The notes: generated from the sequence alone by a model not told the origin. A stretch of 64,000 nucleotides of DNA from Paracoccus xiamenensis (GCF_011308835.1 NZ_JAAOHY010000005.1:124001-188000), one strand, 5' to 3'; counted from the first letter of the stretch, positions 17,217 through 26,463 are shown. Numbers and translations: made by a program.

Positions 17217-18616
17217 AGCATGTCCTTCCAACGGGAGATCTGGGCGCGGACCTGATCGGGTGCAGTCCCGCCATAGCTTTGCCGCGACGCGACCGAATTA
17301 TGGACGCCCAGCACGTTGAACACATCCTCGGTAATCGCGGGATGGACCGTTTGCATATCCGCCAGCGTCAGGTCTGGCAGATCGACGCCCTTCCCTTCCG
17401 CCATCGCCACCAGCGAGCCGGTGACGTGGTGGGCGTCGCGGAAAGGCAACCCGGCCTCGCGCACCAGCCAGTCGGCCAGATCAGTCGCGGTCGAGAACCC
17501 GGCCGAGGCCGCAGCCTCCATCTTGTCACGGTTGGCGGTCAGATCCGACAGCATCCCCGCCATCGCCGCCAGCGCCAGCATCAGGTTGTCGGCGGCATCG
17601 AAGACCTGTTCCTTGTCCTCCTGCATGTCCTTGGAATAGGCCAAGGGCAGGCCCTTCATCACCGTGAACAGCGCCACGGTCGCGCCGAGGATCCGGCCGA
17701 TCTTGGCGCGAATCAGCTCAGCCGCGTCGGGGTTGCGCTTCTGCGGCATGATGGAACTGCCGGTCGACCATTTGTCAGACATCGACACGAAACGGAACTG
17801 GGCCGAGGACCAGATCACCAGTTCTTCGGCCAGCCGCGACATGTGAACCGCGCAGATGCTGGCGGCCGACAGGAATTCCAACGCGAAATCTCGGTCGCTG
17901 ACGGCGTCGAGGCTGTTGGCCATCGGCCGGTCGAAATCCAGCGCCTTTGCAGTGGCATGGCGGTCAATCGGATAGCCGGTGCCAGCCAATGCCGCAGCAC
18001 CAAGCGGAGATTCGTTCATCCGCTTGCGGGCGTCCTGAAAACGGCCAAGGTCACGCCCGAACATCTCGACATAGGCCATCATGTGATGCCCCCAGGTCAC
18101 CGGCTGCGCGGTCTGCAAATGGGTAAAGCCCGGCATCACCCAATCGGCCCCGGCCTCTGCCTGCGCCAGCGCCGCCTCGATCAGGGCACGCAGCCCGCTG
18201 ATCGCCGCGTCGCATTGATCGCGCACCCAAAGCCGGAAATCCGTTGCCACCTGATCGTTGCGCGAACGCCCGGTATGTAGCCGCCCCGCCGGTTCGCCGA
18301 TGATCTCCTTCAGCCGCGCCTCGACATTCATGTGAATATCCTCCAGCGCCTCGCTGAAGGGGAAATCGCCGCCCTCGATCTCTGACAATACGGTGAGCAG
18401 GCCTTCCCGGATCGCCTCGGCATCTTTAGAGGTGATGATGCCCTGCGCTGCCAACATCGCGGCATGGGCCCGGCTGCCCCGGATATCCTGGGCGTAAAGC
18501 CGCCGGTCAAACCCGATCGAGGCGTTGATCGCCGTCATGATCGCGTCGGGACCAGCGGCGAAACGCCCGCCCCACATGGCATTTGCTTTGTCTTTGGGGG
18601 TCTTGGCGTCGGTCAT
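17213..18616 (-). CDS. argH: Argininosuccinate lyase
   Basis: 467-residue fumarase-superfamily enzyme that splits argininosuccinate into arginine and fumarate. Seen: [10 protein letters not shown] at the start, [17 protein letters not shown] near residue 115, [17 protein letters not shown] [13 protein letters not shown] near 160, and the family signature [15 protein letters not shown] near 285. I chose the ATG at 18616 ([10 protein letters not shown]). The tlpA-like gene diverges only 23 bp away. Four downstream genes overlap or nearly abut it. Confidence 0.97.
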   Translation of the reverse strand: MTDAKTPKDKANAMWGGRFAAGPDAIMTAINASIGFDRRLYAQDIRGSRAHAAMLAAQGIITSKDAEAIREGLLTVLSEIEGGDFPFSEALEDIHMNVEARLKEIIGEPAGRLHTGRSRNDQVATDFRLWVRDQCDAAISGLRALIEAALAQAEAGADWVMPGFTHLQTAQPVTWGHHMMAYVEMFGRDLGRFQDARKRMNESPLGAAALAGTGYPIDRHATAKALDFDRPMANSLDAVSDRDFALEFLSAASICAVHMSRLAEELVIWSSAQFRFVSMSDKWSTGSSIMPQKRNPDAAELIRAKIGRILGATVALFTVMKGLPLAYSKDMQEDKEQVFDAADNLMLALAAMAGMLSDLTANRDKMEAAASAGFSTATDLADWLVREAGLPFRDAHHVTGSLVAMAEGKGVDLPDLTLADMQTVHPAITEDVFNVLGVHNSVASRQSYGGTAPDQVRAQISRWKDML

Positions 18617-18639
18617 CCGTCTGGTCCGAAAGGTTGAAG

Positions 18640-19182
18640 ATGCTGCGTATGCTGATCCTTTATACGGCGCTTGCTGCCGGTGCAAACATGGCCGTCGCCG
18701 GAGAGGTCGATCTGGATGCTGCCAATGCCGCAGGGCTGAAGCTGGCCGCGGGCAATGGCGCGGCGGTATCGCAAACGCCTTTCACCGATCCCGAAGGGGC
18801 CGAACATACGCTTGCCGACTATGCCGGTCAGGCGGTGCTGCTGAATTTCTGGGCCACCTGGTGCGCCCCCTGCCGCGAGGAAATGCCGGCGCTGAACGCC
18901 TTGCAGAAAGAACTGGGCGGCGATGATTTCCAGGTCGTGACCATCGCCTCGGGCCGCAACCCCCAGCCCGCAATCGACAAGTTTTTCGCCGAGGCCGAGC
19001 TTGATTCGCTGCCGGTCCTGCTGGACCCGCGCCAGAAGCTGGCGCGTGAGTTTGGCGTTGTCGCCATGCCCGCCACGATCCTGATCGACCGCGACGGGAA
19101 CGAGGTCGCCCGCCTGATGGGGCCGGCCGATTGGGCATCGGACGCGGCCAAGGCAGCCGTCACGCAGCTGACAGCGCCTTGA
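18640..19182 (+). CDS. TlpA-family thioredoxin-like protein
   Basis: 180-residue exported thiol-disulfide protein. A signal sequence or N-terminal anchor covers residues 1-20 and the thioredoxin active site is [17 protein letters not shown] with CxxC near residue 73; the cis-Pro region is [14 protein letters not shown]. TlpA proteins reduce apo-cytochromes or copper chaperones in the periplasm, so cytochrome maturation is likely but not shown. The ATG at 18640 is the start nearest an AAGG. Its 3' end overlaps tag by 23 bp on the other strand. Confidence 0.9.
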   Translation: MLRMLILYTALAAGANMAVAGEVDLDAANAAGLKLAAGNGAAVSQTPFTDPEGAEHTLADYAGQAVLLNFWATWCAPCREEMPALNALQKELGGDDFQVVTIASGRNPQPAIDKFFAEAELDSLPVLLDPRQKLAREFGVVAMPATILIDRDGNEVARLMGPADWASDAAKAAVTQLTAP

Positions 19183-19735
19183 CCCGGTCGTGGCAATGGC
19201 AGCTGGTGACGTGGTCGTTCACCATGCCCGTCGCCTGCATGAAGGCATAGCAGATCACCGGCCCGCAGAAGGTGAAGCCGCGCTTTTTCAGCGCTTTTGA
19301 CATGGCGGTCGATTCCTCGGTCGCGGCGGGGACCTGGCTTAGGCTTGTCCAGCCGTTCTGGATCGGCCGACCGCCCACGAAACCCCAAAGATAGGGCACG
19401 AATCCCTCGCTCGATTCGATGTCCAGAAACAATCGGGCGCTGCGAATGGTGCCCTCGATCTTGCCGCGATGGCGGATGATGCCAGGATTTTGCAAGGCAT
19501 TTTCAACATTTTTCGCATCCCAGCGGGCAATGCGTTCAGGGTCAAAATCCTCGAATTGCTCGCGGAAGGCGTCGCGCTTGCGCAGGATGGTGATCCAGCT
19601 GAGACCGGCCTGAAACCCGTCCAGCACCAGCTTTTCCCACAATGCGCGGGGGTCATATTCAGGCACCCCCCATTCAGTGTCGTGATAGTCGATATAGATC
19701 TGCTCGGTCCCGCACCAGCCGCAGCGCTCGGTCAT
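19160..19735 (-). CDS. tag: DNA-3-methyladenine glycosylase I
   Basis: 191-residue base-excision repair enzyme removing 3-methyladenine. N-terminal zinc Cys/His set begins CGWCGTEQIYIDYHDTEWG; the core reads LVLDGFQAGLSWITILRKRDAFR; the C-terminal metal ligands lie in ATGMVNDHVTSCHCHDR. Length and motifs are complete. It overlaps the 3' end of the tlpA-like gene and diverges from the EAL gene across a 93-bp spacer. Confidence 0.97.
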   Translation of the reverse strand: MTERCGWCGTEQIYIDYHDTEWGVPEYDPRALWEKLVLDGFQAGLSWITILRKRDAFREQFEDFDPERIARWDAKNVENALQNPGIIRHRGKIEGTIRSARLFLDIESSEGFVPYLWGFVGGRPIQNGWTSLSQVPAATEESTAMSKALKKRGFTFCGPVICYAFMQATGMVNDHVTSCHCHDRVKALSAA

Positions 19736-19786
19736 TGTTATTAATCCTTAATTTCGAAAATGTTCGGGTTTCACCCCATGTTAAGA

Positions 19787-19802
19787 CATCATCGTCATGA
19801 TG
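19787..19802. promoter_or_regulatory. Short dyad in the tag/EAL spacer
   Basis: CATCAT and ATGATG are exact complements around a 4-base centre, 27 bp upstream of the EAL start. It could be an operator for either divergent gene or chance. Confidence 0.2.
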
Positions 19803-19828
19803 CATATAGACGTAGCAAGGATTCGGTC

Positions 19829-20653
19829 ATGATGGATGCAGGAAACGGGGATGATGACGGCGTCGAATCGGCGTTGGACTATGTGATAGATCACAGGACG
19901 CGCCTGACGATGGAGGTCGTCGACAACGCGCTGAGCCGTGGCGATGCGGTGCTGGCCTATCAGCCCATCGTCCAGGCCGACCGCCCCAGCCTGACCGCCT
20001 TCCACGAAGGCCTGATCCGAATCATCGACGATACGGGCCGCTTTATACCGCTGCGCGACTTCATGCCCGGCGCCGAAACCACTGAATTGGGGCGACGCAT
20101 TGATTGCGCCTCGATCGCGCTGGGGCTGCATACTCTGCAGCAGGATTCGGGGCTGCGACTTTCGGTGAACATGTCGGCGCGCTCGATCGGGCACCCGGTC
20201 TGGATGGAAACCCTGCGCCGCGGCATTGCCCAGGACGAACGCATCGCCGAACGGCTGATTCTGGAAGTGACCGAAAGCTCGGCGATGGACATGCCCGAGG
20301 TCGTGGTCCCGTTCATGCGCGATCTGCAGGGCCGCGGCGCCAGCTTCGCGCTGGATGATTTCGGGGCCGGGCATACCTCTTTCCGCTATCTGCGCGAATT
20401 CAGCTTTGACATGATCAAGATCGACGGGCAGTTCATCCGCAAGATCGCCGAGCAGCCCGACAATCAGGTGCTGACAGCAGCATTGCAGGCAATCGCCCAT
20501 CATTTCGACATGTTCACCGTCGCCGAATCGGTCGAAACGGCGGACGAGGCCGCCTATCTGATCGACATGGGGATCGACTGCCTGCAGGGATATTACTTCG
20601 GGGCGCCCACAATCACCCCACCTTGGAAGACACCCAAAGCCGCTGCGCGCTAG
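19829..20653 (+). CDS. Stand-alone EAL-domain protein (cyclic di-GMP phosphodiesterase-like)
   Basis: 274 residues consisting of one EAL domain without GGDEF or recognised sensor. The signature is EGL (E60) rather than EAL. Other residues expected for catalysis are present: Asn114 in NMSARS, Glu146 in LEVTES, Asp176-Asp177 in LDDFGAG, Lys197 in KIDGQFI, Glu233 and Glu236 in VAESVET and Gln253 in CLQGYY. Activity is therefore plausible despite the changed signature. I start at ATG 19829, which follows AAGGA; an in-frame ATG at 19760 is less likely. Confidence 0.88.
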   Translation: MMDAGNGDDDGVESALDYVIDHRTRLTMEVVDNALSRGDAVLAYQPIVQADRPSLTAFHEGLIRIIDDTGRFIPLRDFMPGAETTELGRRIDCASIALGLHTLQQDSGLRLSVNMSARSIGHPVWMETLRRGIAQDERIAERLILEVTESSAMDMPEVVVPFMRDLQGRGASFALDDFGAGHTSFRYLREFSFDMIKIDGQFIRKIAEQPDNQVLTAALQAIAHHFDMFTVAESVETADEAAYLIDMGIDCLQGYYFGAPTITPPWKTPKAAAR

Positions 20654-20900
20654 GCTGGCAATCCGCTGTTACCTTGCCCCTCTGGGTCGGGGTTTACGCG
20701 GGCATGGCAACGCACAGGCGGCGGCCATTGCGCCCGCCCGAAGCGCGGGTGCCTCGCCTGTCTGTGGACGGGAGCACGCCCAAATAGGCGGCATGCCGGG
20801 CGGAATGCGGGCTTTTCGATCTTACCGCTGCGGCTTGACGCTAGGTTGCAGTTCGGCATGGTGAAAGGAACGGCCTTGCGCCGGCCCAGTCTGTTCACCC

Positions 20901-20914
20901 GAAAGGACGCTTTC
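20901..20914 (+). promoter_or_regulatory. Small hairpin over the phaA ribosome-binding site
   Basis: GAAAG and CTTTC flank GACG; the AAGGA Shine-Dalgarno lies inside the 5-bp stem and loop, ending 1 nt before the phaA ATG. It may modulate initiation but the stem is short. Confidence 0.25.
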
Positions 20915-20915
20915 C

Positions 20916-22088
20916 ATGACTAAAGCCGTAATCGTCTCTGCCGCCCGCACCCCGGTTGGCAGTTTTCTGGGTTCCTTCGCCAATATCCCCGCCCATGACC
21001 TCGGCGCGGCGGTACTGGCCGAAGTTGTCAAACGTGCAGGGATCGACCCGGCCGAAGTCAGCGAGACCATTCTGGGCCAGGTGCTGACCGCCGGTCAGGG
21101 ACAGAACCCCGGTCGCCAAGCGCATATCAATGCAGGCTTGCCGCAGGAATCGGCGGCCTGGTTGATCAACCAGGTCTGCGGCTCAGGCCTGCGTTCGGTC
21201 GCGCTGGCGGCGCAGCAGGTGCTGCTGGGCGACGCGCAGGTTGTTCTGGCCGGCGGCCAGGAATCGATGTCGCTGTCGAGCCATGCCGCACATCTGCGCG
21301 CCGGTCAGAAGATGGGCGACATGAAGATGATCGACACCATGATCAAGGACGGCCTTTGGGACGCGTTCAACAATTATCACATGGGTCAGACCGCCGAGAA
21401 CGTGGCCGAAAAATGGGGCATCTCGCGCGAGTCGCAGGACGAATTCGCCGTCGCCAGCCAGAACAAGGCCGAGGCCGCAAAGAAGGCCGGCAAATTCAAG
21501 GACGAGATCGTGCCCTTCGTGGTCAAGGGCCGCAAGGGCGATGTCACCATCTCTGACGACGAATACATCCGCGACGGCGCGACGCTGGAAGCCATGCAAA
21601 AGCTTCGGCCTGCGTTCACGAAAGAGGGATCGGTAACCGCCGGCAACGCATCGGGCCTGAATGACGGCGCCGCCGCCGTCATGGTCATGACCGAGGAAGA
21701 GGCCGCCCGTCGTGGTCTGACGCCACTGGGCCGCATCGCCTCATACGCAACGGCGGGGCTTGACCCGGCGATCATGGGCACCGGCCCGATCCCGGCCAGT
21801 CGCCGCGCGCTGGAAAAGGCCGGCTGGAAGGTCGAAGATCTGGACCTGATCGAAGCGAATGAGGCCTTTGCCGCCCAGGCCCTCGCCGTCAACAAGGACA
21901 TGGGCTGGGATCCGTCGATCGTGAACGTGAACGGCGGCGCGATCGCCATCGGCCACCCGATTGGCGCCTCGGGCGCGCGAATCCTGAACACTTTGCTGTT
22001 CGAAATGGCGCGGCGCGACGCGAAGAAGGGCCTGGCGACGCTGTGCATCGGTGGCGGCATGGGCGTTGCCATGTGCATCGAGCGGTGA
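20916..22088 (+). CDS. phaA: Acetyl-CoA C-acetyltransferase (beta-ketothiolase)
   Basis: 390-residue biosynthetic thiolase joining two acetyl-CoA to acetoacetyl-CoA for polyhydroxybutyrate synthesis. The nucleophilic Cys is in [14 protein letters not shown] near residue 88, the thiolase signature [17 protein letters not shown] near 340 carries the active-site His, and the second Cys is in CIGGGMG near the C-terminus. Length normal. phaB follows after 88 bp in the same direction. Confidence 0.95.
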   Translation: MTKAVIVSAARTPVGSFLGSFANIPAHDLGAAVLAEVVKRAGIDPAEVSETILGQVLTAGQGQNPGRQAHINAGLPQESAAWLINQVCGSGLRSVALAAQQVLLGDAQVVLAGGQESMSLSSHAAHLRAGQKMGDMKMIDTMIKDGLWDAFNNYHMGQTAENVAEKWGISRESQDEFAVASQNKAEAAKKAGKFKDEIVPFVVKGRKGDVTISDDEYIRDGATLEAMQKLRPAFTKEGSVTAGNASGLNDGAAAVMVMTEEEAARRGLTPLGRIASYATAGLDPAIMGTGPIPASRRALEKAGWKVEDLDLIEANEAFAAQALAVNKDMGWDPSIVNVNGGAIAIGHPIGASGARILNTLLFEMARRDAKKGLATLCIGGGMGVAMCIER

Positions 22089-22176
22089 TTGGCCCCCGTG
22101 GCGCGCAATGATCTTGCGCGCCGCACCTCAGACAGCTAGCAATATTTCACGGGTTATTTCCAGGAAGGGGGGAAGC

Positions 22177-22902
22177 ATGTCGAAGGTAGCCATCGTAACC
22201 GGGGGCTCGCGCGGGATCGGCGCGGCCATTTCCAAGGCGCTGAAAGAGGCCGGATACACCGTTGCGGCGAATTACGCCGGCAATGACGACGCCGCCAAGG
22301 CCTTCACCGACGAAACCGGCATCAAGACCTATAAGTGGTCGGTCGCCGATTACGACGCCTGCGCCGCCGGCATAAAGCAGGTCGAGGACGAGCTTGGCCC
22401 GGTCGCGGTGCTGGTGAACAATGCCGGCATCACCCGCGACGCGATGTTCCACAAGATGACTCCTCAGCAGTGGAAAGAGGTCATCGACACCAACCTGACC
22501 GGGCTTTTCAACATGAGCCATGGTGTCTGGTCGGGAATGCGCGACCGCAAATTTGGGCGGATCGTCAATATCAGCTCTGTCAACGGGCAGAAGGGTCAGG
22601 CGGGTCAGGCCAATTATTCGGCCGCCAAGGCCGGCGATATCGGCTTTACCCGCGCGCTGGCGCAGGAAGGCGCGCGCGCCGGGATTACCGTCAACGCGGT
22701 GGCGCCGGGCTATATCGGGACCGAGATGGTGCGCGCCATTGACGAAAAGGTGCTGAACGAACGCATCATCCCGCAGATCCCGGTCGGTCGTTTGGGCGAG
22801 CCCGAGGAAATCGCACGCTGCGTGGTCTTCCTCGCGTCGGACGATGCAGGTTTCGTGTCCGGCTCGACCATTTCAGCGAACGGGGCACAATTCTTCTCGT
22901 GA
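22177..22902 (+). CDS. phaB: Acetoacetyl-CoA reductase
   Basis: 241-residue short-chain dehydrogenase making (R)-3-hydroxybutyryl-CoA with NADPH. Cofactor motif TGGSRGIGAAI near residue 8, NNAGITRD near 82, catalytic Ser in NISSVNGQ and the YSAAK Tyr-Lys pair near 147-151. The start at 22177 follows a GGAAGGGGGG-type ribosome-binding site; the frame extends upstream into phaA but without support. A strong terminator follows. Confidence 0.96.
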   Translation: MSKVAIVTGGSRGIGAAISKALKEAGYTVAANYAGNDDAAKAFTDETGIKTYKWSVADYDACAAGIKQVEDELGPVAVLVNNAGITRDAMFHKMTPQQWKEVIDTNLTGLFNMSHGVWSGMRDRKFGRIVNISSVNGQKGQAGQANYSAAKAGDIGFTRALAQEGARAGITVNAVAPGYIGTEMVRAIDEKVLNERIIPQIPVGRLGEPEEIARCVVFLASDDAGFVSGSTISANGAQFFS

Positions 22903-23055
22903 TCGCAGAAGAAATCCAGCCTCAGCGCCGGCCCCCTTGCGGGGCCGGTTCTTTTTGTTCCAGCCCGAGAACAGCCTTGCAAAAGCGGCGCGGCGCAGCC
23001 GGTGCGCTTCGTCATGGGCCTGCTGCTGGCGTTCCGATGTGGGAATCTGGATCAT
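22873..23055 (-). CDS. Possible small basic protein opposite the phaB terminator
   Basis: A 60-codon frame starts at an ATG at 23055, preceded by AAGGGCGGG. Its first half reads like a real charged helix (QQQAHDEAHRLRRAAFARLF) resembling small helical Rhodobacteraceae proteins with an A-x-RLR-x-x-A pattern. Its second half crosses the phaB terminator and the 3' end of phaB, which argues against it. I give it as a candidate only. Confidence 0.3.
   Translation of the reverse strand: MIQIPTSERQQQAHDEAHRLRRAAFARLFSGWNKKNRPRKGAGAEAGFLLRSREELCPVR
22928..22957 (+). terminator. Intrinsic terminator after phaB
   Basis: CCGGCCCC at 22928-22935 pairs exactly with GGGGCCGG at 22941-22948 over a 5-nt loop and is followed by TTCTTTTTGTT. 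It ends the phaAB transcript. Confidence 0.85.
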
Positions 23056-23142
23056 GGCACCCGCCCTTGTAAAGAATTTCTGCTAGAATGAAGATTACAT
23101 CCGCAGCTTTGCCTGCAACAAACGAGTAATATTCGCGCGTTC

Positions 23143-23159
23143 TTCAAGAGATTCTTGAA
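23143..23159. promoter_or_regulatory. 17-bp perfect dyad at the start of the LysR-type gene
   Basis: TTCAAGA and TCTTGAA flank GAT and end 2 bp before the ATG at 23162, covering the place of the ribosome-binding site. This is a plausible autoregulatory operator. Confidence 0.5.
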
Positions 23160-23161
23160 TT

Positions 23162-24091
23162 ATGGATCACCTTCCCCTGACCGCGTTGCGTGCCTTTGAA
23201 GCGGCAGCGCGACACCTGTCCTTCACCCGCGCTGCCGAGGAGTTGCACGTCACCCCGGCAGCGTTGTCGTTCCAGATCAAGCAGCTGGAAGAACAGCTTG
23301 GGCAGCCAGTCTTCCTGCGGGCGCATCGCAGGCTGTCCCTGACACCGGTCGGGACGCAACTGCTGCCCGGAACTCGGGCCGGATTCGACCAGATCCGAAA
23401 TGCCTGGAGAGAGGCGCAGCGCAGCCAGTCAGACCGCAGCCTGACCATCACGGCGGGTCCGGCATTTACCGCCAAATGGCTGGCCCCACGCCTGTTCAGC
23501 TTTGCCCGCGCCCATCCCGAGATCGAGTTACGGCTTGTCGCAAGCCTGCGCTTGTTGGATCTGGATCGCGACGGGGTCGACCTTGCGATCCGGTACGGGC
23601 TTCCCAATCCGGGCATTGGGGTCAGCCATGATCTGATGCCGCAGGACTGGCACGCCCCGATGATGTCGCCCGAAATGGCCGCGCGCTATCCAACCCCCGA
23701 AAGCCTGCGCATGGCCCCGCTTTTGCACCTGCATGATCTGGATTTCATTCACCCCACGCCCGATTGGGCCGGCTGGTTTCGTGCTGCCGGGCTGGGCAGT
23801 CCGCCAGCAAGCGGGGTCACCTTCTCGCATCACGATCACGCAGTGGATGCTGCCGTTGCGGGCGCCGGTATCATCATCGGGCGGTGGTCAATCAGCCACG
23901 ACCACCTTGCGGCAGGGCGCTTGGTTGCCCCCTTTCCGGTGTCGCTGCGCACGCAGGCGGGTTTCAGGCTGTTGCATCTTTCAGGCGCTGACGACCACCC
24001 ACCCATTCGCGCATTTCTGGACTGGATCGGCGCCGAAATCGCACAGATGGATCCAATGACAGAAGGGCGAGACTTTCACGAAGACTGGTAA
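23162..24091 (+). CDS. LysR-family transcriptional regulator, GcvA-like
   Basis: 309 residues. Winged helix-turn-helix at residues 5-62 (LPLTALRAFEAAARHLSFTR onward, with the GcvA-type FQIKQLEEQLGQPVF), then a periplasmic-binding-like effector domain with VDLAIRYG near residue 140 and AVAGAGIIIG near 235. GcvA-like regulators control diverse targets including glycine cleavage and beta-lactamase genes; no obvious target is adjacent. A dyad overlaps its start, suggesting autoregulation. Confidence 0.93.
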   Translation: MDHLPLTALRAFEAAARHLSFTRAAEELHVTPAALSFQIKQLEEQLGQPVFLRAHRRLSLTPVGTQLLPGTRAGFDQIRNAWREAQRSQSDRSLTITAGPAFTAKWLAPRLFSFARAHPEIELRLVASLRLLDLDRDGVDLAIRYGLPNPGIGVSHDLMPQDWHAPMMSPEMAARYPTPESLRMAPLLHLHDLDFIHPTPDWAGWFRAAGLGSPPASGVTFSHHDHAVDAAVAGAGIIIGRWSISHDHLAAGRLVAPFPVSLRTQAGFRLLHLSGADDHPPIRAFLDWIGAEIAQMDPMTEGRDFHEDW

Positions 24092-24096
24092 ATGAA

Positions 24097-24122
24097 AAAG
24101 GCCCGCGTGATCACGGGCCTTT
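24097..24122. terminator. Bidirectional terminator between the LysR-type gene and the DUF465 gene
   Basis: AAAGGCCCG at 24097-24105 and CGGGCCTTT at 24114-24122 form a 9-bp stem with A and T flanks, between convergent genes. Confidence 0.8.
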
Positions 24123-24140
24123 GGTACTGGGAACCAATGT

Positions 24141-24305
24141 TCAGGCGTTCAGGCGCGTGATTTCTTCCTTGAGACGAAGTTTTTCCTTTTTCATCTCCGC
24201 AATCTCGAAATCGCTGGCGCCGGGCGCGCGCTGCGCCTGCTCTACCGCCTTGGAGATCTTGTCGTGCTTTTCACGGAGTTTTTCGATGTGAGCATCGACC
24301 GACAT
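24141..24305 (-). CDS. DUF465/YdcH-family small protein
   Basis: 54-residue, highly charged, probably all-helical protein (MSVDAHIEKLREKHDKISKA at the start, MKKEKLRLKEEITRL at the end) matching the YdcH/DUF465 pattern. Function unknown. The ATG at 24305 has a near-perfect AGGAGG Shine-Dalgarno, which decides it against a longer frame from 24368. Confidence 0.9.
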   Translation of the reverse strand: MSVDAHIEKLREKHDKISKAVEQAQRAPGASDFEIAEMKKEKLRLKEEITRLNA

Positions 24306-24364
24306 ATGTGTCCTCCTGTACGCTTGTCGAACAGGAGGGATTGCAGCACAGATGATTGATTCTG

Positions 24365-25123
24365 TCACCCTCTATCGGCATCGGGTAACGGTAACGCGAC
24401 AGCTTGGCGCAGAACCGCCTGCGCATTTTCACTAAGATTTTCAGTATCTCGCAGATGGGCGGGCCCTTCATGCATGATGAAGGGCGACAGCAGCCGCAAA
24501 GGCGCCCGCGCGCCCTTGCGGGCCCGCAGGATGATACGGCCCGCATCGCGCCCGGCCCGGGCTGTGATCGGCAGGATCGTGATGTCGCCGGCACGACCGG
24601 ACAGGCCCGCCAGCAGTTGGTCCAACCGTTGCGCCAGATGGATGACGGTCAGCGTTCCGCCGGGCCTCAGCCGCCGCAGCCCCGTATCCAGCCATGCAGC
24701 CAGTGGCGTTTCCTCGTGCCGGGCCCCAGCGCGGGCGGCATCGGGCGACAGGGTGCCATTCGGAAAGAAAGGCGGGTTCATGATGACGTGATCGAAGCTT
24801 TGCGCGCGCAGTTCGGGCGGCAGGTTTGCCAGATCAGCCTCAATCACCTGCAAGGGCGCGGCATTCCGTATCGCATTGGCGCGGGCAAGCGCGGCATAGT
24901 TGGCGTCACGTTCGATCCCGGTCAGTTGCAAATCCCCGACCCGGACCGCGAGGCACAGCGAGGCCGTGCCAACCCCGCATCCCGGCTCCAGCACCGATTG
25001 CCCCGGCAGCGCCGGGCATGCGGCTGCCAGCATCACCGCATCGGCGCCAGCGCGATAACCATGAACCGGCTGCTCAACCTGCACCCGACCACCAAGGAAT
25101 GCGTCGATTCGGGTGCTAGTCAT
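24365..25123 (-). CDS. SAM-dependent methyltransferase, TrmN6-like
   Basis: 252-residue Rossmann methyltransferase. Motif I is VLEPGCGVGTASLCLA near residue 45 and the N6-adenine-type catalytic motif is NPPFF near 115. This arrangement fits tRNA1(Val) adenine-37-N6 methyltransferase (YfiC/TrmN6), the best guess for its role. The ATG at 25123 overlaps the end of the DUF2007 gene by 8 bp; a longer start at 25150 is possible but lies deeper in that gene. Confidence 0.88.
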   Translation of the reverse strand: MTSTRIDAFLGGRVQVEQPVHGYRAGADAVMLAAACPALPGQSVLEPGCGVGTASLCLAVRVGDLQLTGIERDANYAALARANAIRNAAPLQVIEADLANLPPELRAQSFDHVIMNPPFFPNGTLSPDAARAGARHEETPLAAWLDTGLRRLRPGGTLTVIHLAQRLDQLLAGLSGRAGDITILPITARAGRDAGRIILRARKGARAPLRLLSPFIMHEGPAHLRDTENLSENAQAVLRQAVALPLPDADRG

Positions 25124-25325
25124 CCAGGCCATGCTCGCGCAGGATGGCACGCGACATGAACAGGTCGCGATCGGCGACCATCAGCCGACGCGGCAGAATA
25201 CCCAGCGAACCTTCCAGCACGCTCATATGCTGGTCGAGCGCGAAACTTTCGATTCCATCGGCGCGCAGGATATCCTGCGCGCGCATAAGTCGCAGCGGGT
25301 CGGTGGTGCGCAAAAGCTCTTTCAT
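25116..25325 (-). CDS. DUF2007-family small protein
   Basis: 69 residues: MKELLRTTDPLRLMRAQDIL at the start and ILPRRLMVADRDLFMSRAIL near the end, the single-domain DUF2007 (putative signal-transducing, ferredoxin-like) pattern in which a residue stretch like LRxxDxxLARxAL recurs. Role unknown. It overlaps and precedes the methyltransferase gene and diverges from the prenyl synthase gene across 72 bp, an arrangement common in alphaproteobacteria as far as I recall. Confidence 0.85.
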   Translation of the reverse strand: MKELLRTTDPLRLMRAQDILRADGIESFALDQHMSVLEGSLGILPRRLMVADRDLFMSRAILREHGLDD

Positions 25326-25397
25326 GGCGCAAACGCTAGCGGGCGGTTGCGCCGCTGTCCATCGCGTGGCAATTGCATGTCAGGAAAGGGAATTCCC

Positions 25398-26396
25398 ATG
25401 GACGCTGCCGTTACCCAGACCCCGATGGACCGACTGAGCGAGACGCTTGCGCCGGAAATGGCCCAGGTGAATACGCTGATCCGTGAACGCATGGCCTCGC
25501 GCCACGCGCCGCGCATCCCCGAGGTGACGGCCCATCTGGTCGAGGCCGGCGGCAAGCGCCTGCGCCCGCTGCTGACCTTGGCGGCGGCGCGGCTGTGCGG
25601 ATATGACGGCCCCTATCACATCCATCTGGCGGCAACGGTGGAATTCATTCATACCGCCACCCTGCTGCATGATGACGTGGTCGACGAAAGCAAGCAGCGC
25701 CGGGGTCGGCCCACCGCAAATCTGCTTTGGGACAACAAATCCAGCGTGCTGGTGGGCGATTACCTGCTGGCCCGCGCCTTCCAGCTGATGACCGATACCG
25801 GCGTCATGCGCGTGCTGGAGATCCTGTCAAACGCCTCTGCCACGATTTCCGAAGGCGAGGTGCTGCAACTGACAGCCGCGCAGGATCTGGCGACCGACGA
25901 ATCGATCTATCTGCAGGTGGTGCGCGGCAAGACGGCGGCGCTGTTTTCGGCGGCGACCGAGGTCGGCGCGGTCATCGCCAGCGCGCCCGAGGATCAGGTT
26001 CGGGCGCTGTTCGATTACGGCGACGCGCTTGGCATCGCCTTCCAGATCGCCGACGACCTGCTGGATTACGGCGGCACCAGCGCGGTGATCGGCAAGAATA
26101 CCGGCGATGATTTCCGCGAGCGCAAGCTGACGCTTCCCGTCATCAAGGCCGTCGCCGCCGCTGACGCGGCAGAGCGCGCCTTCTGGCAGCGCACCATCGA
26201 AAAGGGCGATCAGGCCGAGGGCGATCTGGAGCAGGCGCTGGCGATCATGGCCCGCCACGGCGCACTGCAGGCCGCGCGCGCCGACGCGCTTGGCTGGGCC
26301 GCCAAGGCGCGGGCGGCACTGGCCACCCTGCCCGCCGGCCCGATTCGCGACATGCTGGAAGACCTGGCCGATTTCGTGGTCGCCCGCATCGCCTGA
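25398..26396 (+). CDS. Polyprenyl diphosphate synthase (octa/decaprenyl, quinone side chain)
   Basis: 332-residue trans-prenyltransferase. First Asp-rich motif LLHDDVVDE near residue 92 and second ADDLLDYGG near 220; GGKRLRPLLTL near 52 binds isopentenyl diphosphate. The bulky residues upstream of the first motif and the full length fit IspB-type enzymes that make the ubiquinone tail, chain length not determinable here. The ATG at 25398 follows AGGAAAGGG; the open frame upstream to 25113 is antisense to DUF2007 and ignored. Confidence 0.94.
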   Translation: MDAAVTQTPMDRLSETLAPEMAQVNTLIRERMASRHAPRIPEVTAHLVEAGGKRLRPLLTLAAARLCGYDGPYHIHLAATVEFIHTATLLHDDVVDESKQRRGRPTANLLWDNKSSVLVGDYLLARAFQLMTDTGVMRVLEILSNASATISEGEVLQLTAAQDLATDESIYLQVVRGKTAALFSAATEVGAVIASAPEDQVRALFDYGDALGIAFQIADDLLDYGGTSAVIGKNTGDDFRERKLTLPVIKAVAAADAAERAFWQRTIEKGDQAEGDLEQALAIMARHGALQAARADALGWAAKARAALATLPAGPIRDMLEDLADFVVARIA

Positions 26397-26399
26397 CCG

Positions 26400-26409
26400 C
26401 CCCCCCCCC
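26400..26409. repeat. Homopolymeric C10 tract
   Basis: Ten consecutive C bases directly after the prenyl synthase stop and before its terminator. It is outside coding sequence; a place for slippage or sequencing error without protein effect. Confidence 0.9.
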
Positions 26410-26418
26410 AGCACATGA

Positions 26419-26446
26419 AAAAGGCCCGGCTTTTGCCGGGCCTTTT
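26419..26446. terminator. Bidirectional terminator between the prenyl synthase gene and amtB
   Basis: AAAAGGCCCGGC at 26419-26430 and its exact complement at 26435-26446 form a 12-bp stem with TTTT loop and T-rich flank. Confidence 0.88.
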
Positions 26447-26463
26447 CCTTTTTCCTGCCTGCC

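Noticed and set aside
20654..20900. Small RNA or gene between the EAL gene and phaA
   Set aside because: Only short imperfect inverted repeats and weak -35-like hexamers; nothing that stands above chance.
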